DNA of 64,000 nt, taken from an uncultured Blastocatellia bacterium. GTDB taxonomy: Bacteria > Acidobacteriota > Blastocatellia > Pyrinomonadales > Pyrinomonadaceae. A program made the position numbers and the translations under genes. How positions within the stretch are numbered: position 1 is the first letter of the stretch; every line of letters begins with the position of its first letter. The notes beneath the pieces were generated by a model. The model made no database searches. It had not been told where the DNA came from and saw only the letters and a program-made list of their open reading frames with translations. Where the stretch lies: contig CAMLLD010000005.1 of assembly GCA_946480785.1 (NCBI GenBank), forward strand, positions 1 to 64,000, read 5' to 3'. Shown one piece after another: positions 8,568 to 18,121 of the stretch.

Positions 8568-9867
8568 CTTTGTCAGTGTTCGTCAGCGCGAGCACGATCA
8601 GTCCCACGATAAAAAAGAAGATCAGCGATAGCAGCGCCTGGCGATAGGAGCCGGTGCGCGCGACGACGATGCTGAACAGCAGCGGTCCCATCCACGACGT
8701 GCCGCGTTCGGAAACTTCGTAAAGTCCAAAAAAGCTCGCTTCTTTACCGGGCGGAATCATGCGCGCGAACAGCGAGCGCGACAACGCCTGCGAACCGCCG
8801 AGCACGATCGCGATCACGCCTGCCATCACCCACGCCTCGGAAACGCTGCTGAGATAACGATAAGCGTAGATCACGACGCCCGCCCAAAGGACCAACGAGA
8901 CGATGATGGCGTTCTTCGTTTTGATCAGGTAAGCGAGCCGTTCGAAAAGCAATGCGCCGACGACCGCGACGAACTGCACGAACAGAAAAATCTTCAACAG
9001 AAATTCTGGATTGCCGGTGGTCGGAAACAGTTCCTGTTCGAGAAACGCGCTGGATGCGAAGATCACCGTTTGAATACCGTCGTTGTAGATCAGATACGCG
9101 ATGAGATAGCGCAATGTCAGCGGCAATCGACGCAGCTCTCTGAGTGTCGACGCGATCTCGGCAAAGCCCGCGCCGATATAGCTCATGCCTGGCGGCAGGC
9201 TCTTCTTCTGCGGCCGTGACTTGAGCAGCGTAAAAGTGATCACCGCAAATGCGCCCCACCACACACCCGCCGACAACAGCGAAAGCCGCACGGCAAGACC
9301 GGTCGACATTCCGAATGCTTCCGCGCGCGTCACCATGAGCAAGTTCAACAAGAGCAGCAGCGCGCCGCCGAGATAACCGTACGCGTAGCCGCGGCTCGAC
9401 ACCTTGTCCGATTGATCGTCAGTCGCGATCTCCGGCAGAAACGCGTTGTAGAAAACGTTCGACGCGCCGAAGCAGATGTTGGCGATGATGAACAGCACGC
9501 CGCCCCACAAATAGAGATCGCCCTTAATGAAGAACAGCAGGCAGTTGGCGAGGACGGCGACGTAACAGAACAACGCCATCATGCGCTTCTTCAGATCGGA
9601 GTAATCGCCGAGTGCGCCGAGCACCGGCAGCAGAAATACCTGTGCGGCGACGGAGATCGACACGCAAAGCGTGGGCAAAGACTTTGCGGTCACGTTGCCG
9701 AGTGGTCCAAGATGCAGCACCACGCCGTTTTCGCCGACCGCGGTTTGGGCCAGGCGCGTGAGGTAAGGGCTGAAGAGCGCGCCGACGACGGTGGTGTAGA
9801 AAGCCGAGTTGGCCCAGTCATACATTTTCCAGCCGAAGATCTCGCGCGGGTTGTTTTTGTCAGTCAT
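8524..9867 (-). CDS. MFS transporter, UMF1 (Atg22-like) family
   Basis: The 447-residue protein has about 12 hydrophobic segments and opens EIFGWKMYDWANSAFYTTVV, the signature of the UMF1 group of the major facilitator superfamily (related to the vacuolar amino-acid exporter Atg22). The substrate in bacteria is unknown. Its ATG overlaps the stop of the upstream phosphatase-superfamily gene by 8 bases (ATGACTGA), so it is the last gene of the hem operon. The 3' end overlaps the convergent 8262-8567 gene. Confidence 0.85.
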   Translation of the reverse strand: MTDKNNPREIFGWKMYDWANSAFYTTVVGALFSPYLTRLAQTAVGENGVVLHLGPLGNVTAKSLPTLCVSISVAAQVFLLPVLGALGDYSDLKKRMMALFCYVAVLANCLLFFIKGDLYLWGGVLFIIANICFGASNVFYNAFLPEIATDDQSDKVSSRGYAYGYLGGALLLLLNLLMVTRAEAFGMSTGLAVRLSLLSAGVWWGAFAVITFTLLKSRPQKKSLPPGMSYIGAGFAEIASTLRELRRLPLTLRYLIAYLIYNDGIQTVIFASSAFLEQELFPTTGNPEFLLKIFLFVQFVAVVGALLFERLAYLIKTKNAIIVSLVLWAGVVIYAYRYLSSVSEAWVMAGVIAIVLGGSQALSRSLFARMIPPGKEASFFGLYEVSERGTSWMGPLLFSIVVARTGSYRQALLSLIFFFIVGLIVLALTNTDKAIQQASVPSTESSS

Positions 9868-10759
9868 TACTGGTCAAGAGCGCGACAATGGCAGGTGTAA
9901 TGTCGGCAAGCGTTTGAATTCTGGCGGCAACCGCTGCTCGTTTCGCACCCCAAATAATCGTCGGCACGTCGTGCAGCGTGTGATTGCGTAACGAAAGATC
10001 TTCGATATTGCCGTGGTCGCTGGTGAGTATAACTGTAGTTCGCTTTAGATCAAGTCTGGTTAACAACTCGCGGATGAAAAGCGCGAGACTCGTCAGCACG
10101 AGTTTTGCGAGCTGCATGTCCTGCGCGTGGCCCACCTTGTCCGTGATGAAGTATTCGTAAAGCGTGAAGCGGTTCTCGGCGGCGATGCGCGCGAGCACGT
10201 TTGCGGCCTGCGCTTCGCTTTGTTCGGGAAGGTCCTCGCCGCGTTCGATCAGCAGGCGATTGGTGTAGTCCATGAAAACAGCGGCGCCGTTTCTGACATC
10301 GTCCACGGTGCGGAACTTCAGGCCTGCTGCTTCGACGGCTGCTGTCGTTGCCGACACCCAACGCGGGCGCTCGTCGAAGAAACGACTCGTGTAAGCATTC
10401 GCGAAAGTGACCGGCGCGACGCCCGCGGAGCTCAGCTGACGAAAGATCGAATGCTTCTCGATGATCTCGAGTAGCGCTTTGTTGGGAAAGCCCTGTTTGT
10501 GATAACCAACTGCCGCGGGCGCGTTGATGCCTGTCAGAATCGTTGTTTGACCGGACGCGCTCTGCGGTCGTCCGTCGATACCGAGCCGCGGATCAGTCGG
10601 CACGACGATCGAATCCAGGAATGTTTCGGGCGGTTCGTTCTGAAAGACTGCGAGCGGCGCAGCGTGCGGCAGGTTGTCGAGAGGATTGTGTGGACCGCGT
10701 GTGCCGATGCCCAGTCCGTCGATGAAGAACAGCAGGACCGAAGCGTCACTCGTCGTCAT
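9860..10759 (-). CDS. Alkaline-phosphatase-superfamily metalloenzyme
   Basis: The ~299-residue protein has the superfamily's first metal site ([13 protein letters not shown]) and the C-terminal metal site ([14 protein letters not shown], then HDVPTIIWG). The segment [15 protein letters not shown] probably holds the serine or threonine nucleophile. Cofactor-independent phosphoglycerate mutase and phosphopentomutase share this pattern, but the protein is too short for iPGM and its substrate cannot be told. I chose ATG 10759 (MTTSDASV), which overlaps the upstream stop as ATGACGACGAGTGA. A start four codons earlier at 10771 is possible. Confidence 0.75.
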   Translation of the reverse strand: MTTSDASVLLFFIDGLGIGTRGPHNPLDNLPHAAPLAVFQNEPPETFLDSIVVPTDPRLGIDGRPQSASGQTTILTGINAPAAVGYHKQGFPNKALLEIIEKHSIFRQLSSAGVAPVTFANAYTSRFFDERPRWVSATTAAVEAAGLKFRTVDDVRNGAAVFMDYTNRLLIERGEDLPEQSEAQAANVLARIAAENRFTLYEYFITDKVGHAQDMQLAKLVLTSLALFIRELLTRLDLKRTTVILTSDHGNIEDLSLRNHTLHDVPTIIWGAKRAAVAARIQTLADITPAIVALLTSND

Positions 10760-11798
10760 GCAGCAGGCCACGCTCGCGATAAAGATTCAGCTTGTTGTGC
10801 AGCGTCTTGAGGCTGATGCCCAGCAACTCCGCCGCGCGCGTTTTGTTGTTCTTCGTCTTCTGCAACGTGCGCATGATCATCTGCCGTTCGACTTCTTCGA
10901 GCGGCGTGCCGACCGGCAGCGTCAACGTGTCTTCGTTGCGCAGACGCTCGCGTTGTTCGATCGGATACGGCGCGAAGTGATGGCGTTCGATCTGTTCGCC
11001 GGAACAGATGATCACCGCGCGCTCGATCACGTTGCGCAGTTCGCGGATGTTGCCGGGCCAGTTGTGAAACTGTAGCGCTTCAATCGCCGAGCGGCTGAGA
11101 AACTTCGCGGGCCGGCCGTGTTTCTCGGCGAGCTGTGTGACGAGGTGTTGGGCCAGCAACGGCAAATCTTCTTTGCGTTCCCCAAGTGGCGGCAGATGTA
11201 TGCCGAACACGTTGAGACGGTAGAGCAGATCGCTGCGGAGTTTGCCTTCGGCGACTGCCTGTTGCGGCGGACGATTCGTCGCGGCGAGCAGGCGGACGTC
11301 GACGCCGATCTCTTTGCGGCTGCCCAGCCGTCGCACCGCGCGTTCTTCGATGACGCGCAAGAGTTTTGCCTGCAGCAACGCGGGCATCTCGCCGATCTCG
11401 TCGAGCAGCAGCGTGCCGGTGTCGGCGAGTTCGAAACAACCCTGGCGGCGCGAAGCGGCGCCGGTGAACGCGCCTTTCTCGTGACCGAAGAGTTCCGACT
11501 CCATCAACGTTTCGGGAATCGCCGAGCAGTTGATGGCAACGAATGGACGATCGCGGCGCGGGCTCATCTGGTGAATGGTGCGCGCGACGAGTTCTTTGCC
11601 GGTGCCCGACTCCCCCGTGATCAGGACCGAAGCGGATGAAGGCGCGACCTGTTCGATGAGGGTGTAGATCCTGCGGATCGATTCGGAGGCGCCGACGAGC
11701 TCGCCAAACGCGCCGCGCTCCTGTAACTGGCGTCGGAGCAGCTCGTTCTCTCGTTTTGCTTCATCTAGTTCGGTGGTCGAGTCGAGGGTCGAAGACAT
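10746..11798 (-). CDS. Sigma-54-dependent transcriptional activator without a sensor domain
   Basis: The 350-residue protein consists of a short charged coiled-coil N-terminus (residues 10-30), an AAA+ domain (Walker A GESGTGKE, sigma-54 contact loop GAFTGA, Walker [10 protein letters not shown]-finger region [11 protein letters not shown]) and a FIS-type helix-turn-helix ([21 protein letters not shown]). It would hydrolyse ATP to open sigma-54 promoters. Most NtrC-family members carry a receiver, GAF or PAS input domain; none is present, so control must be by abundance or a partner protein. It lies 6 bases after hemD, inside the heme operon. Confidence 0.92.
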   Translation of the reverse strand: MSSTLDSTTELDEAKRENELLRRQLQERGAFGELVGASESIRRIYTLIEQVAPSSASVLITGESGTGKELVARTIHQMSPRRDRPFVAINCSAIPETLMESELFGHEKGAFTGAASRRQGCFELADTGTLLLDEIGEMPALLQAKLLRVIEERAVRRLGSRKEIGVDVRLLAATNRPPQQAVAEGKLRSDLLYRLNVFGIHLPPLGERKEDLPLLAQHLVTQLAEKHGRPAKFLSRSAIEALQFHNWPGNIRELRNVIERAVIICSGEQIERHHFAPYPIEQRERLRNEDTLTLPVGTPLEEVERQMIMRTLQKTKNNKTRAAELLGISLKTLHNKLNLYRERGLLHDDE

Positions 11799-11804
11799 CG
11801 AGGG

Positions 11805-12611
11805 TCAGTTTAGCATATCGCTTGAGTAATATTCGGCGATTGCTTTGGCGAGGTCTTTTGCGGTGGATTGGGCGGCTTGAATCTCAATTTTTAATCCGTA
11901 CTCAGTGGCGGTGGCGGCGGTGACGTCGCCGATGCAAGCGATGGTGACACCGGAGAGGATCTTGCTGAGGTCGTGAGTGTCGAAGAGTAGCGCGAGGTTC
12001 TTGACGGTGGAAGAACTCGTGAAGGCGATGCAGTCGGCGCTGCCTGCGAGCATCGCGCTCAGCCGCCCGCGATCGAGATCTGCAGGAACGACCGTGCGGT
12101 AAGCAGTGACGACATCGACGCGTGCGCCGGCGTCTTCGAGCGCCTTCGGCAGGTAGTCGCGGCCCACTGCCGCGCGCGGTAGCAGGATGTTGAGTCCGTG
12201 AAGGTGTTCGCTGCCGCCGACAAAATTACTCAACGCGGCAAACACGCCTTCGGCTTTTGCGTGCGCGGGGATAACGTCGACGTGAACGTGTGCATCGCGG
12301 AGTTTGTCTGCCGACGCTTGTCCAATCGCGCAGACTTTTATCTCGTCAAGATCTTCAACTCTCACACTGCGGTGGTTCAATCGACGCAGAAAAAACTCGA
12401 TCGCATTTGCGCTCGTGAAGATCAGCCAGTCGTAACCGTAGAGATGATCGATAGCTTCGTCGAGACGTTCGTAACTTTCAGGCTCAGCGATCTCAATGGT
12501 GGGACAAACAATCACCTTCGCCCCGTAGCTTTCGAGCTCGTTCACGAACTCAGCCGCTTGCGCTGCGGCGCGCGTTACCACGACCGTTCGCCCGTCGAGC
12601 GGCTTAGCCAT
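11805..12611 (-). CDS. hemD: Uroporphyrinogen-III synthase
   Basis: HemD cyclises hydroxymethylbilane to uroporphyrinogen III with inversion of ring D. The family is poorly conserved, but the 268-residue length, the opening (LDGRTVVVTRAAAQAAEFVN, ESYGAKVIVCPTIEI), the middle LIFTSANAIEFFLRRL and late DCIAFTSSSTVKNLA are characteristic. Position right after hemC supports it; the ATG overlaps the hemC stop by 8 bases. Confidence 0.9.
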   Translation of the reverse strand: MAKPLDGRTVVVTRAAAQAAEFVNELESYGAKVIVCPTIEIAEPESYERLDEAIDHLYGYDWLIFTSANAIEFFLRRLNHRSVRVEDLDEIKVCAIGQASADKLRDAHVHVDVIPAHAKAEGVFAALSNFVGGSEHLHGLNILLPRAAVGRDYLPKALEDAGARVDVVTAYRTVVPADLDRGRLSAMLAGSADCIAFTSSSTVKNLALLFDTHDLSKILSGVTIACIGDVTAATATEYGLKIEIQAAQSTAKDLAKAIAEYYSSDMLN

Positions 12612-13539
12612 GTTGCTGTCCGCTGAGAAGCGACCCCGCGCCTTGATTTATTAAGCGCGCGGCCAACACGGCTCCAATCCCTTCACCCTCTTCGGCCGTG
12701 CCCGAGGACGTTCCGCGTAGGATCTCAGACCCGTCAGGCCTCGCCACCAGGCCCTCAAGTGTCAACACTTCACCGTCAACCACAGCGTGCCCGGCAATCG
12801 GGAACTGACACCCACCACCGAGCCCCCGCAAAAACGCGCGTTCAGCCCGACACGCAAGCTCCGTTGCTCGATGGTTCAACTTCAACGTCGCGGCCACAGC
12901 AACTTCATCATCCGCACGCGTCTCGATCGCAATCGCGCCTTGCCCCACAGCCGGCAAGATCTCATCAATTCCTACAGCCGCACTGATCCGTTCCCTAAGC
13001 CCGAGTCGAATCAAACCAGCCGACGCGAGAATCAGCGCATCGTACTGCCCCTCATCAAGCTTCCGCACACGCGTATCAACATTCCCACGCAAGTCTTTCA
13101 CGACGAGATCGTCACGCAACGCCTTGAGTTGCGAGAGTCTCCTCTGACTCGACGTACCAATCACAGCTCCACCCGGCAGCTCATGCAGCGACCCGATCTC
13201 CGCATACCTTCTCAACACGAGCGCATCGCGCGGGTCTTCACGCTCGCAAATCGCGCTGATCGCCAAACCCTCGGGAACAATCGTCGGCAAGTCTTTCAAC
13301 GAATGCACCGCGATATCGATGCGCTTGTCGAGCAACGCTTCTTCCAGTTCCTTCGTGAATACACCCTTACCGCCGATCACCGACAAGGGATCTGACTTCA
13401 CGTCGCCCGTGGTCTTTATGACGTCGATCCGGATTTCAAAACCGGGATTTAAGCTGAGCAAGCCCGCTTTGATCTTCTCTGCTTGCCACAAAGCCAGGCG
13501 AGAACCGCGTGATCCAATTATAAGAACGTTCTTACTCAT
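12604..13539 (-). CDS. hemC: Porphobilinogen deaminase (hydroxymethylbilane synthase)
   Basis: HemC polymerises four porphobilinogens on its dipyrromethane cofactor. Seen are GSRGSRLALWQAEKI at the start, the catalytic DLP loop (AVHSLKDLPT), the substrate arginines (GTSSQRRLSQL, LRGNVDTRVRKL) and the cofactor cysteine region (LACRAERAFLRGLGGGCQFPI). I chose ATG 13539 (MSKNVLIIGS), which overlaps the hemA stop as ATGAGTAA; the frame extends 13 codons further upstream but those overlap hemA. The product is 311 residues, the usual size. Confidence 0.96.
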   Translation of the reverse strand: MSKNVLIIGSRGSRLALWQAEKIKAGLLSLNPGFEIRIDVIKTTGDVKSDPLSVIGGKGVFTKELEEALLDKRIDIAVHSLKDLPTIVPEGLAISAICEREDPRDALVLRRYAEIGSLHELPGGAVIGTSSQRRLSQLKALRDDLVVKDLRGNVDTRVRKLDEGQYDALILASAGLIRLGLRERISAAVGIDEILPAVGQGAIAIETRADDEVAVAATLKLNHRATELACRAERAFLRGLGGGCQFPIAGHAVVDGEVLTLEGLVARPDGSEILRGTSSGTAEEGEGIGAVLAARLINQGAGSLLSGQQHG

Positions 13540-14803
13540 CGAGGTCGAAGCTATCTTCAAGCTGCGGCGCAGACGCATCCGGTTCGCTCGTCTCGTAGAA
13601 GCGGCGCATCTGGTTCAGGATGGGATGTGAGATCTTGTTTACCGTGGAAACGAGCAGCGCCTCGATCGCCGCTTCCTGCTCTTTCGTCAACACGCCGAGT
13701 CGCTTGCGTTGCCGCGCCATCTCCGCGCGCGCGACTTCCTGAAACTTCTCGCGCATCGCGCCGATCGTTGGCCCAACATCCATCAGCCGCAACGTTTGCT
13801 GAAACTGCATCACCTCCGACTTCACAATCAGCTCCGCGCGTTCAGCTTCACGCTCGCGCTCGCGAATGTTCGACGTGATTACCGACTCGAGGTCGTCGAT
13901 ATCAAACAGAAACACGTTCGGCACTTTCCCCACCGCCGGATCGATATTCCGCGGCACGCTGATGTCGATGAAACACGTGGGACGATTACGCCGCCGTCCC
14001 AACGCGCGCCGTGCCTGCGCTTCCGTGAGAACATACGTCGGCGCGCCAGTCGAGCAGATCACCACGTCTGCTTCGGCGAGTCCCTGGTCCAACTGGTCGA
14101 ACGGCACCGTCACCGCGCCAAACTCCTCCGCCATCTGTCGCGCCGTTTCTTCCGTGCGGTTCGCAATCAACACGCGCGACGCGCCCGCATTCACTAGGTG
14201 ACGCGCGGAAAGTTCGGCCATCTCACCCGCGCCGATGAGCAACACGGTGCAGCCTTTCAAAGAGCCGAAGATCTTCTTGCCCAATTCGACGGCCATGAAA
14301 CTGATCGACACCGCGTTCGCTGCGATACCCGTCTCATTCCGAACGCGCTTCGCCACGCGAAAGGTGTGGTGCACCAGCCGGTTCAAAACTCTTCCCGCTG
14401 TGCCCGCTTCCACCGCGACCGAGTACGCGCGGCGCACCTGGCCCAGCACCTGCGGCTCGCCGACGACCATCGAGTCCAGCGAAGACGCGACCCGAAACAG
14501 GTGCCGCACCGCCTCTTCGTCCGTGTGGCGATAAAGATGATTGTTCAGAAACCCGGTCGGCAAACTCGCCGCGGCGTCGAGAAACTGCGCCAAACGTCCC
14601 GCGCCCGATTCCATTTGCTCCGCCGTCGTCGCACTGAGAATCTCCACGCGGTTGCACGTTGAAACGATCAATCCTTCGCGCACGACTTCACCGTCGACGA
14701 GACGGCGCAGTCCGTCCGCGCACGCCGCGTCGCTGAACGCGAGCCGCTCGCGGATCTCGACCGGAGCGGTCTTGTGATTAACTCCGATGAGGATGATCGA
14801 CAT
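13532..14803 (-). CDS. hemA: Glutamyl-tRNA reductase
   Basis: HemA reduces glutamyl-tRNA to glutamate-1-semialdehyde, the first step of the C5 route to tetrapyrroles. The 423-residue product starts MSIILIGVNHKTAPVEIRE and has the catalytic cysteine in IVSTCNRVEI, the NADPH domain (VLLIGAGEMAELSARHL) and the C-terminal dimerisation helices. The open frame extends 33 codons upstream, but those overlap ccsA and are not homologous, so ATG 14803, 5 bases after the ccsA stop, is preferred. Confidence 0.96.
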   Translation of the reverse strand: MSIILIGVNHKTAPVEIRERLAFSDAACADGLRRLVDGEVVREGLIVSTCNRVEILSATTAEQMESGAGRLAQFLDAAASLPTGFLNNHLYRHTDEEAVRHLFRVASSLDSMVVGEPQVLGQVRRAYSVAVEAGTAGRVLNRLVHHTFRVAKRVRNETGIAANAVSISFMAVELGKKIFGSLKGCTVLLIGAGEMAELSARHLVNAGASRVLIANRTEETARQMAEEFGAVTVPFDQLDQGLAEADVVICSTGAPTYVLTEAQARRALGRRRNRPTCFIDISVPRNIDPAVGKVPNVFLFDIDDLESVITSNIREREREAERAELIVKSEVMQFQQTLRLMDVGPTIGAMREKFQEVARAEMARQRKRLGVLTKEQEAAIEALLVSTVNKISHPILNQMRRFYETSEPDASAPQLEDSFDLDE

Positions 14804-14808
14804 ACCAG

Positions 14809-15630
14809 TCAGATTAACAAACCAAACGTGTGATACCCGCCGAGCAAGCGCGCGCCAAACAGGGTGCAAAGCACGAGCGCAAAGCCCAACACGCCGAGCC
14901 ACGCGGCTCTACGCCCGCGCCAACTCGCGGTCGAACGATAAATGATCAGCACGAGGTAAACGAGCCACGTGAGCGCCGCGAAGATCTCTTTCGGATCGTT
15001 GTGCCACATGCGGCCGTCACGATTCAACGACCAGATCATTCCGGTCGCGATGCCGAGCGTCAGCAACGTCAGCCCAACGACGGCCGAGCTTGTGGCGAGC
15101 TCGTTGATGGTCGTCAACGGCGGCAAACGATGAAAGATCGCACTGAAAGTTTTTAATTTCAGTTCGCGTTCCTGCAAGAGGTACATCACGCTCGCCATGA
15201 AAACAATGAAGAACGCGGCGTAAGCAAAGATGACGAGCGTCGTGTGAATCGGGAAAAGCCGCGTGGCCGAAAACGCTTCGGGCGCGTCGGTTGGGCCAGG
15301 ATTCACGAGCAGCGCGATGAAGAGCAGCACGGAAATCAACGGCATCGTGAACGCGCCGACGGCTTGCGCGCGATACCGATAAAGTACGAGCGCGTACACA
15401 GCGACGAGCGCCCAGGCAAGAAACGAAAGCGTTTCGCGCAGGAAGAACAGCGGGTAGTGGCCGTCAATCATCCAGTCGACCGCGAGCGTTATCGTATGAA
15501 GTATGAACCCCGCGATTGTTGCCCATTCGGCGACACGTTGCACCGACCGGCGTTTGTTGATGAACGCCAGGATGGAGTGAATCGCGGCGATCAGATAGGC
15601 CGCTAAAACTGTCGCGAGCAGGGACCTCAT
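14809..15630 (-). CDS. CcsA/HemX-like cytochrome c assembly membrane protein
   Basis: The 273-residue protein has about eight membrane segments. It shows a CcsA/CcmC-type heme-handling region in short form: GMIWSLNRDGRMWHNDPKEI followed by FAALTWLVYLVLI, with conserved histidines in FPIHTTLVIFAY and near the C-terminus (GGYHTFGLL). Proteins of this class, called HemX or YpjD, commonly precede hemA and are thought to affect heme delivery or GluTR level. It is the first gene of the hem operon. Confidence 0.85.
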   Translation of the reverse strand: MRSLLATVLAAYLIAAIHSILAFINKRRSVQRVAEWATIAGFILHTITLAVDWMIDGHYPLFFLRETLSFLAWALVAVYALVLYRYRAQAVGAFTMPLISVLLFIALLVNPGPTDAPEAFSATRLFPIHTTLVIFAYAAFFIVFMASVMYLLQERELKLKTFSAIFHRLPPLTTINELATSSAVVGLTLLTLGIATGMIWSLNRDGRMWHNDPKEIFAALTWLVYLVLIIYRSTASWRGRRAAWLGVLGFALVLCTLFGARLLGGYHTFGLLI

Positions 15631-15672
15631 TGGGGAACTAACTCAGAGCAACGATTCTATGATCTAGTCAGA

Positions 15673-15702
15673 TTCGAGGGCAAACGTTATGCTTGCCTCG
15701 AA
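15673..15702. promoter_or_regulatory. Inverted repeat between the divergent hem operon and VWFA gene
   Basis: TTCGAGGGCAA (15673-15683) and TTGCCTCGAA (15693-15702) are inverted copies apart from one extra G, separated by 9 bases. The site lies in the 117-base gap between two divergent starts and could be an operator or a leader hairpin for the right-hand gene. Confidence 0.4.
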
Positions 15703-15747
15703 CATCGTAGCCGTCGACTCGCCGATCTCTCGTTCAGGAGCTTACAA

Positions 15748-17055
15748 ATGTTCTCGCCCGCAACGCGCCGCGTTTTCTCCCTGGTCTCAGTCCTCCTGTT
15801 GAGCCTGTCGTTGTCGGTGGCCCAAAACCCTTCGCAGGACCCTTCGCAAGGTGTCGACACGATCAAGATCGACACTGATCTGGTTACGGTGCCCGTCATC
15901 GCGACCGATCGCAACGGCACGTACGTCGCCGACCTGCGCCAGGAAGAGTTCTCGCTGACTGAAGACGGCGTCGCCCAGCAGATCGCGTTCTTCGGCAAGG
16001 TCTCGATGCCGTTCCACGTGGTGTTGATGCTCGACACGAGCTCAAGCACGCAGGACAAGTTGCCCTTGATCCAGAAGGCGGCGTCTGCGTTTATCGATCA
16101 GTTGCAACCGGCGGATCGCGTGAAAGTGATTTCGTTTGATGATCGCGTGCGCGACTTGAACGAGTTTACGAATAATCGCGAAACGGTGCGGAACGCGATC
16201 TACAGCACGCGCTCGGGTGAGGGAACGAAAGTCTACGACGCGATCGATCTGGCGTTGAATACTATCCGGCGCATTCAGGGTCGCAAAGCGATCGTGATCT
16301 TTACCGACGGTATGGATTGGCATAGCGACAGTGCGACGTTCGCGAGCACGGTGCGCTGGTTGGACGAAGAAGGCGTGGTGGTCTATCCGATTCGTTACGA
16401 CACGCGCGCGACGACTGAACGACTCGCGCGCGAACAGGCGAATGAGCCGGCGCAGTTGCCGACCATCGGCGTGATTCGCCAGACGCCGAACGGCGGCACC
16501 GCGCCGACGTTTCCGAGTGACGATCCGACGCCGGGCGCGAGTAGCCGGCCCAACACTGGTCCGTTTGGTCTACCGAGCGCCGCGGAGATCATGCGACGTC
16601 GTCGTGAAGAAGAAGAGCGCCGGCGGCAACGGAATCCCGATCCGAATGAACCGTTGCCGGGAACGGTGGAGCCTGTGCCGGAGCGGCGTGTTCCCGGGGT
16701 GCCCGGTTCGCGTCCCGAAACCATTCCGGGCACGACCACTTCGAGGACCACTTCGCGTCGCGGGCCTGACGATTCGATCGGGCGCATGTTGGATCTCGCT
16801 TATTCGACCGCGGACAGTTATCTCGAAACGCTCGCTGAAAAAACCGGTGGCCGTCTCTTGCGCGCCGACACGCTCGACTCGTTGCCGGATGCGTTTGCGA
16901 AGATCGCCGCCGAGCTCCGTACGCAATACCTGCTCGGTTACTATCCTGCGAACAAAGAACGCGACGAGCGTTATCGCAAGATCAAAGTCACTGCGGCGCG
17001 CAAGGACGTCATCATCCGCGCCCGCCCCGGCTACCTCGCCACCACCGGCCGGTAA
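15748..17055 (+). CDS. Secreted VWFA-related protein, acidobacterial type
   Basis: The 435-residue protein has a signal peptide (cleaved near SLSVAQ), a leading beta-rich segment (IDTDLVTVPVIATDRNGTYV, LRQEEFSLTEDGVAQQIAFF) and a von Willebrand A domain with the MIDAS motif DTSSS (VVLMLDTSSSTQDK) and later FTDGMDW. A proline/arginine-rich insert (about 215-330) interrupts the domain before the final strand (LRTQYLLGYYPANKERDERY). This layout is the VWFA-related domain amplified in Acidobacteria genomes. The role is unknown; metal-dependent adhesion or protein binding outside the inner membrane is likely. Confidence 0.9.
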   Translation: MFSPATRRVFSLVSVLLLSLSLSVAQNPSQDPSQGVDTIKIDTDLVTVPVIATDRNGTYVADLRQEEFSLTEDGVAQQIAFFGKVSMPFHVVLMLDTSSSTQDKLPLIQKAASAFIDQLQPADRVKVISFDDRVRDLNEFTNNRETVRNAIYSTRSGEGTKVYDAIDLALNTIRRIQGRKAIVIFTDGMDWHSDSATFASTVRWLDEEGVVVYPIRYDTRATTERLAREQANEPAQLPTIGVIRQTPNGGTAPTFPSDDPTPGASSRPNTGPFGLPSAAEIMRRRREEEERRRQRNPDPNEPLPGTVEPVPERRVPGVPGSRPETIPGTTTSRTTSRRGPDDSIGRMLDLAYSTADSYLETLAEKTGGRLLRADTLDSLPDAFAKIAAELRTQYLLGYYPANKERDERYRKIKVTAARKDVIIRARPGYLATTGR

Positions 17056-17058
17056 CCC

Positions 17059-17105
17059 ATCCACAGATTACACAGATTGGTTTTTTATCTGCGTATCTGT
17101 GGATT
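17059..17105. repeat. Dispersed repeat forming an inverted pair after the VWFA gene
   Basis: ATCCACAGATTACACAGAT (17059-17077) faces an inverted near-copy, ATCTGCGTATCTGTGGAT (17087-17104), around a T-rich loop. The unit CACAGATTACNCAGAT recurs at 39330-39350, so it belongs to a dispersed repeat family and is not just a terminator. Confidence 0.7.
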
Positions 17106-17140
17106 GCTTTGAGTGTCTCCCCGTGCTAGTTTGACGCTTC

Positions 17141-17725
17141 ATGCCGGATCGCGCCGAAGCCTGGGAATTGTTGTGTGAGTACACGAAGGGCGATAGCCTG
17201 CGCAAACACGCGCTCGCTGTCGAGGCCGCCATGCGCGCGTGCTCCAAACGCTACAACGAAGGGCCCGCGGATGAAGACGAGTGGGGCATGGTCGGACTCC
17301 TCCACGACTTCGACTACGAGATGTTTCCCTCAGCCGATCAGCACCCGTTTACCGGCTCGAACATTCTTTGCGGCCGCGGCTATTCCGAACGCATCATCCG
17401 CGCGATTCTCGGTCACGCCACTTACACCGGCGTACCGCGCGACACAGACATGGCCCGCGCACTCTTCGCCACAGACGAGCTCTGTGGCTTTTTAGTGGCC
17501 TGCGCTCTGGTGCGGCCTTCGAAGAGTCTCGACGATCTCGAAGTCTCGTCAGTCAAGAAGAAACTGAAAGACAAAGCGTTCGCGCGCACCGTGAATCGCG
17601 ACGACATTCGTCAGGGTGTGGAAGAGCTAGGCGTGAGTCTCGACGATCACATTCGCTTCGTGATCGATGCGTTGCGTCCGGTGCAACGCGAGATTGGGTT
17701 GAACGCGGCGAGCACTCAGAATTGA
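17141..17725 (+). CDS. HDIG/HD-domain phosphohydrolase-like protein
   Basis: The 194-residue protein has an HD fold: a first helix (RKHALAVEAAMRACSK), the metal-binding HD pair (GLLHDFDYEMFPS), a following histidine (HPFTGSNIL) and helix IIRAILGHATYTGV. Such proteins hydrolyse phosphate esters or nucleotides; the substrate is not evident. The 3' 99 bases overlap a small convergent membrane-protein gene. Confidence 0.82.
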   Translation: MPDRAEAWELLCEYTKGDSLRKHALAVEAAMRACSKRYNEGPADEDEWGMVGLLHDFDYEMFPSADQHPFTGSNILCGRGYSERIIRAILGHATYTGVPRDTDMARALFATDELCGFLVACALVRPSKSLDDLEVSSVKKKLKDKAFARTVNRDDIRQGVEELGVSLDDHIRFVIDALRPVQREIGLNAASTQN

Positions 17726-17992
17726 AGCGAGTATGAACAACGTGAGCGTGAGTAACGCCGCAATGATCGCAGTCACAAAAGCCTGTAGCTTGCGCCGTCG
17801 CGCAGTATGACGGTAGACAAAAATAGCAGCGAAGACGATCGTAGCGATGGGCAGAAGAAGCGTCGAAGCCACCAGTAGACCAGGACTCGACAAAGCCTTA
17901 ACCGAGAAGACGCCCAGGACGAGCGCGATGCAGGAACCAGCCCCGACGAGTGCCGCGAGCGCCGCAGCAGCGAATACAAGTTTTAGTCGCAT
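17627..17992 (-). CDS. Small three-helix membrane protein, function unknown
   Basis: The last 121 codons of a longer open frame look like a real gene. It starts at ATG 17992 with AAGGA ten bases before it and encodes three hydrophobic helices (LVFAAAALAALVGAGSCIAL, LLVASTLLLPIATIVFAAIF, AFVTAIIAALLTLTLFI) with positive charges between (YRHTARRRKLQ). Everything upstream in the frame is antisense to proline dehydrogenase and is discounted. The C-terminal part lies opposite the HD gene. I do not recognise a family with a known role. Confidence 0.6.
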   Translation of the reverse strand: MRLKLVFAAAALAALVGAGSCIALVLGVFSVKALSSPGLLVASTLLLPIATIVFAAIFVYRHTARRRKLQAFVTAIIAALLTLTLFILASILSARRVQPNLALHRTQRIDHEANVIVETHA

Positions 17993-18121
17993 TCGCCACG
18001 GTTCCTTGATTTGGTTTCGGGCAAATTTACCCTCCCTCGGGTTGGTGGGAGAAAAACGCCGCCAAGAATACCACATGGCAGGACCAGACACGGCGGTATC
18101 TGAACTCATAACATTCAACGG

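Noticed and set aside
14804..14902. Longer hemA start
   Set aside because: Extra codons overlap ccsA and do not match HemA; MSIILIGVNHKTAPV is the standard start.
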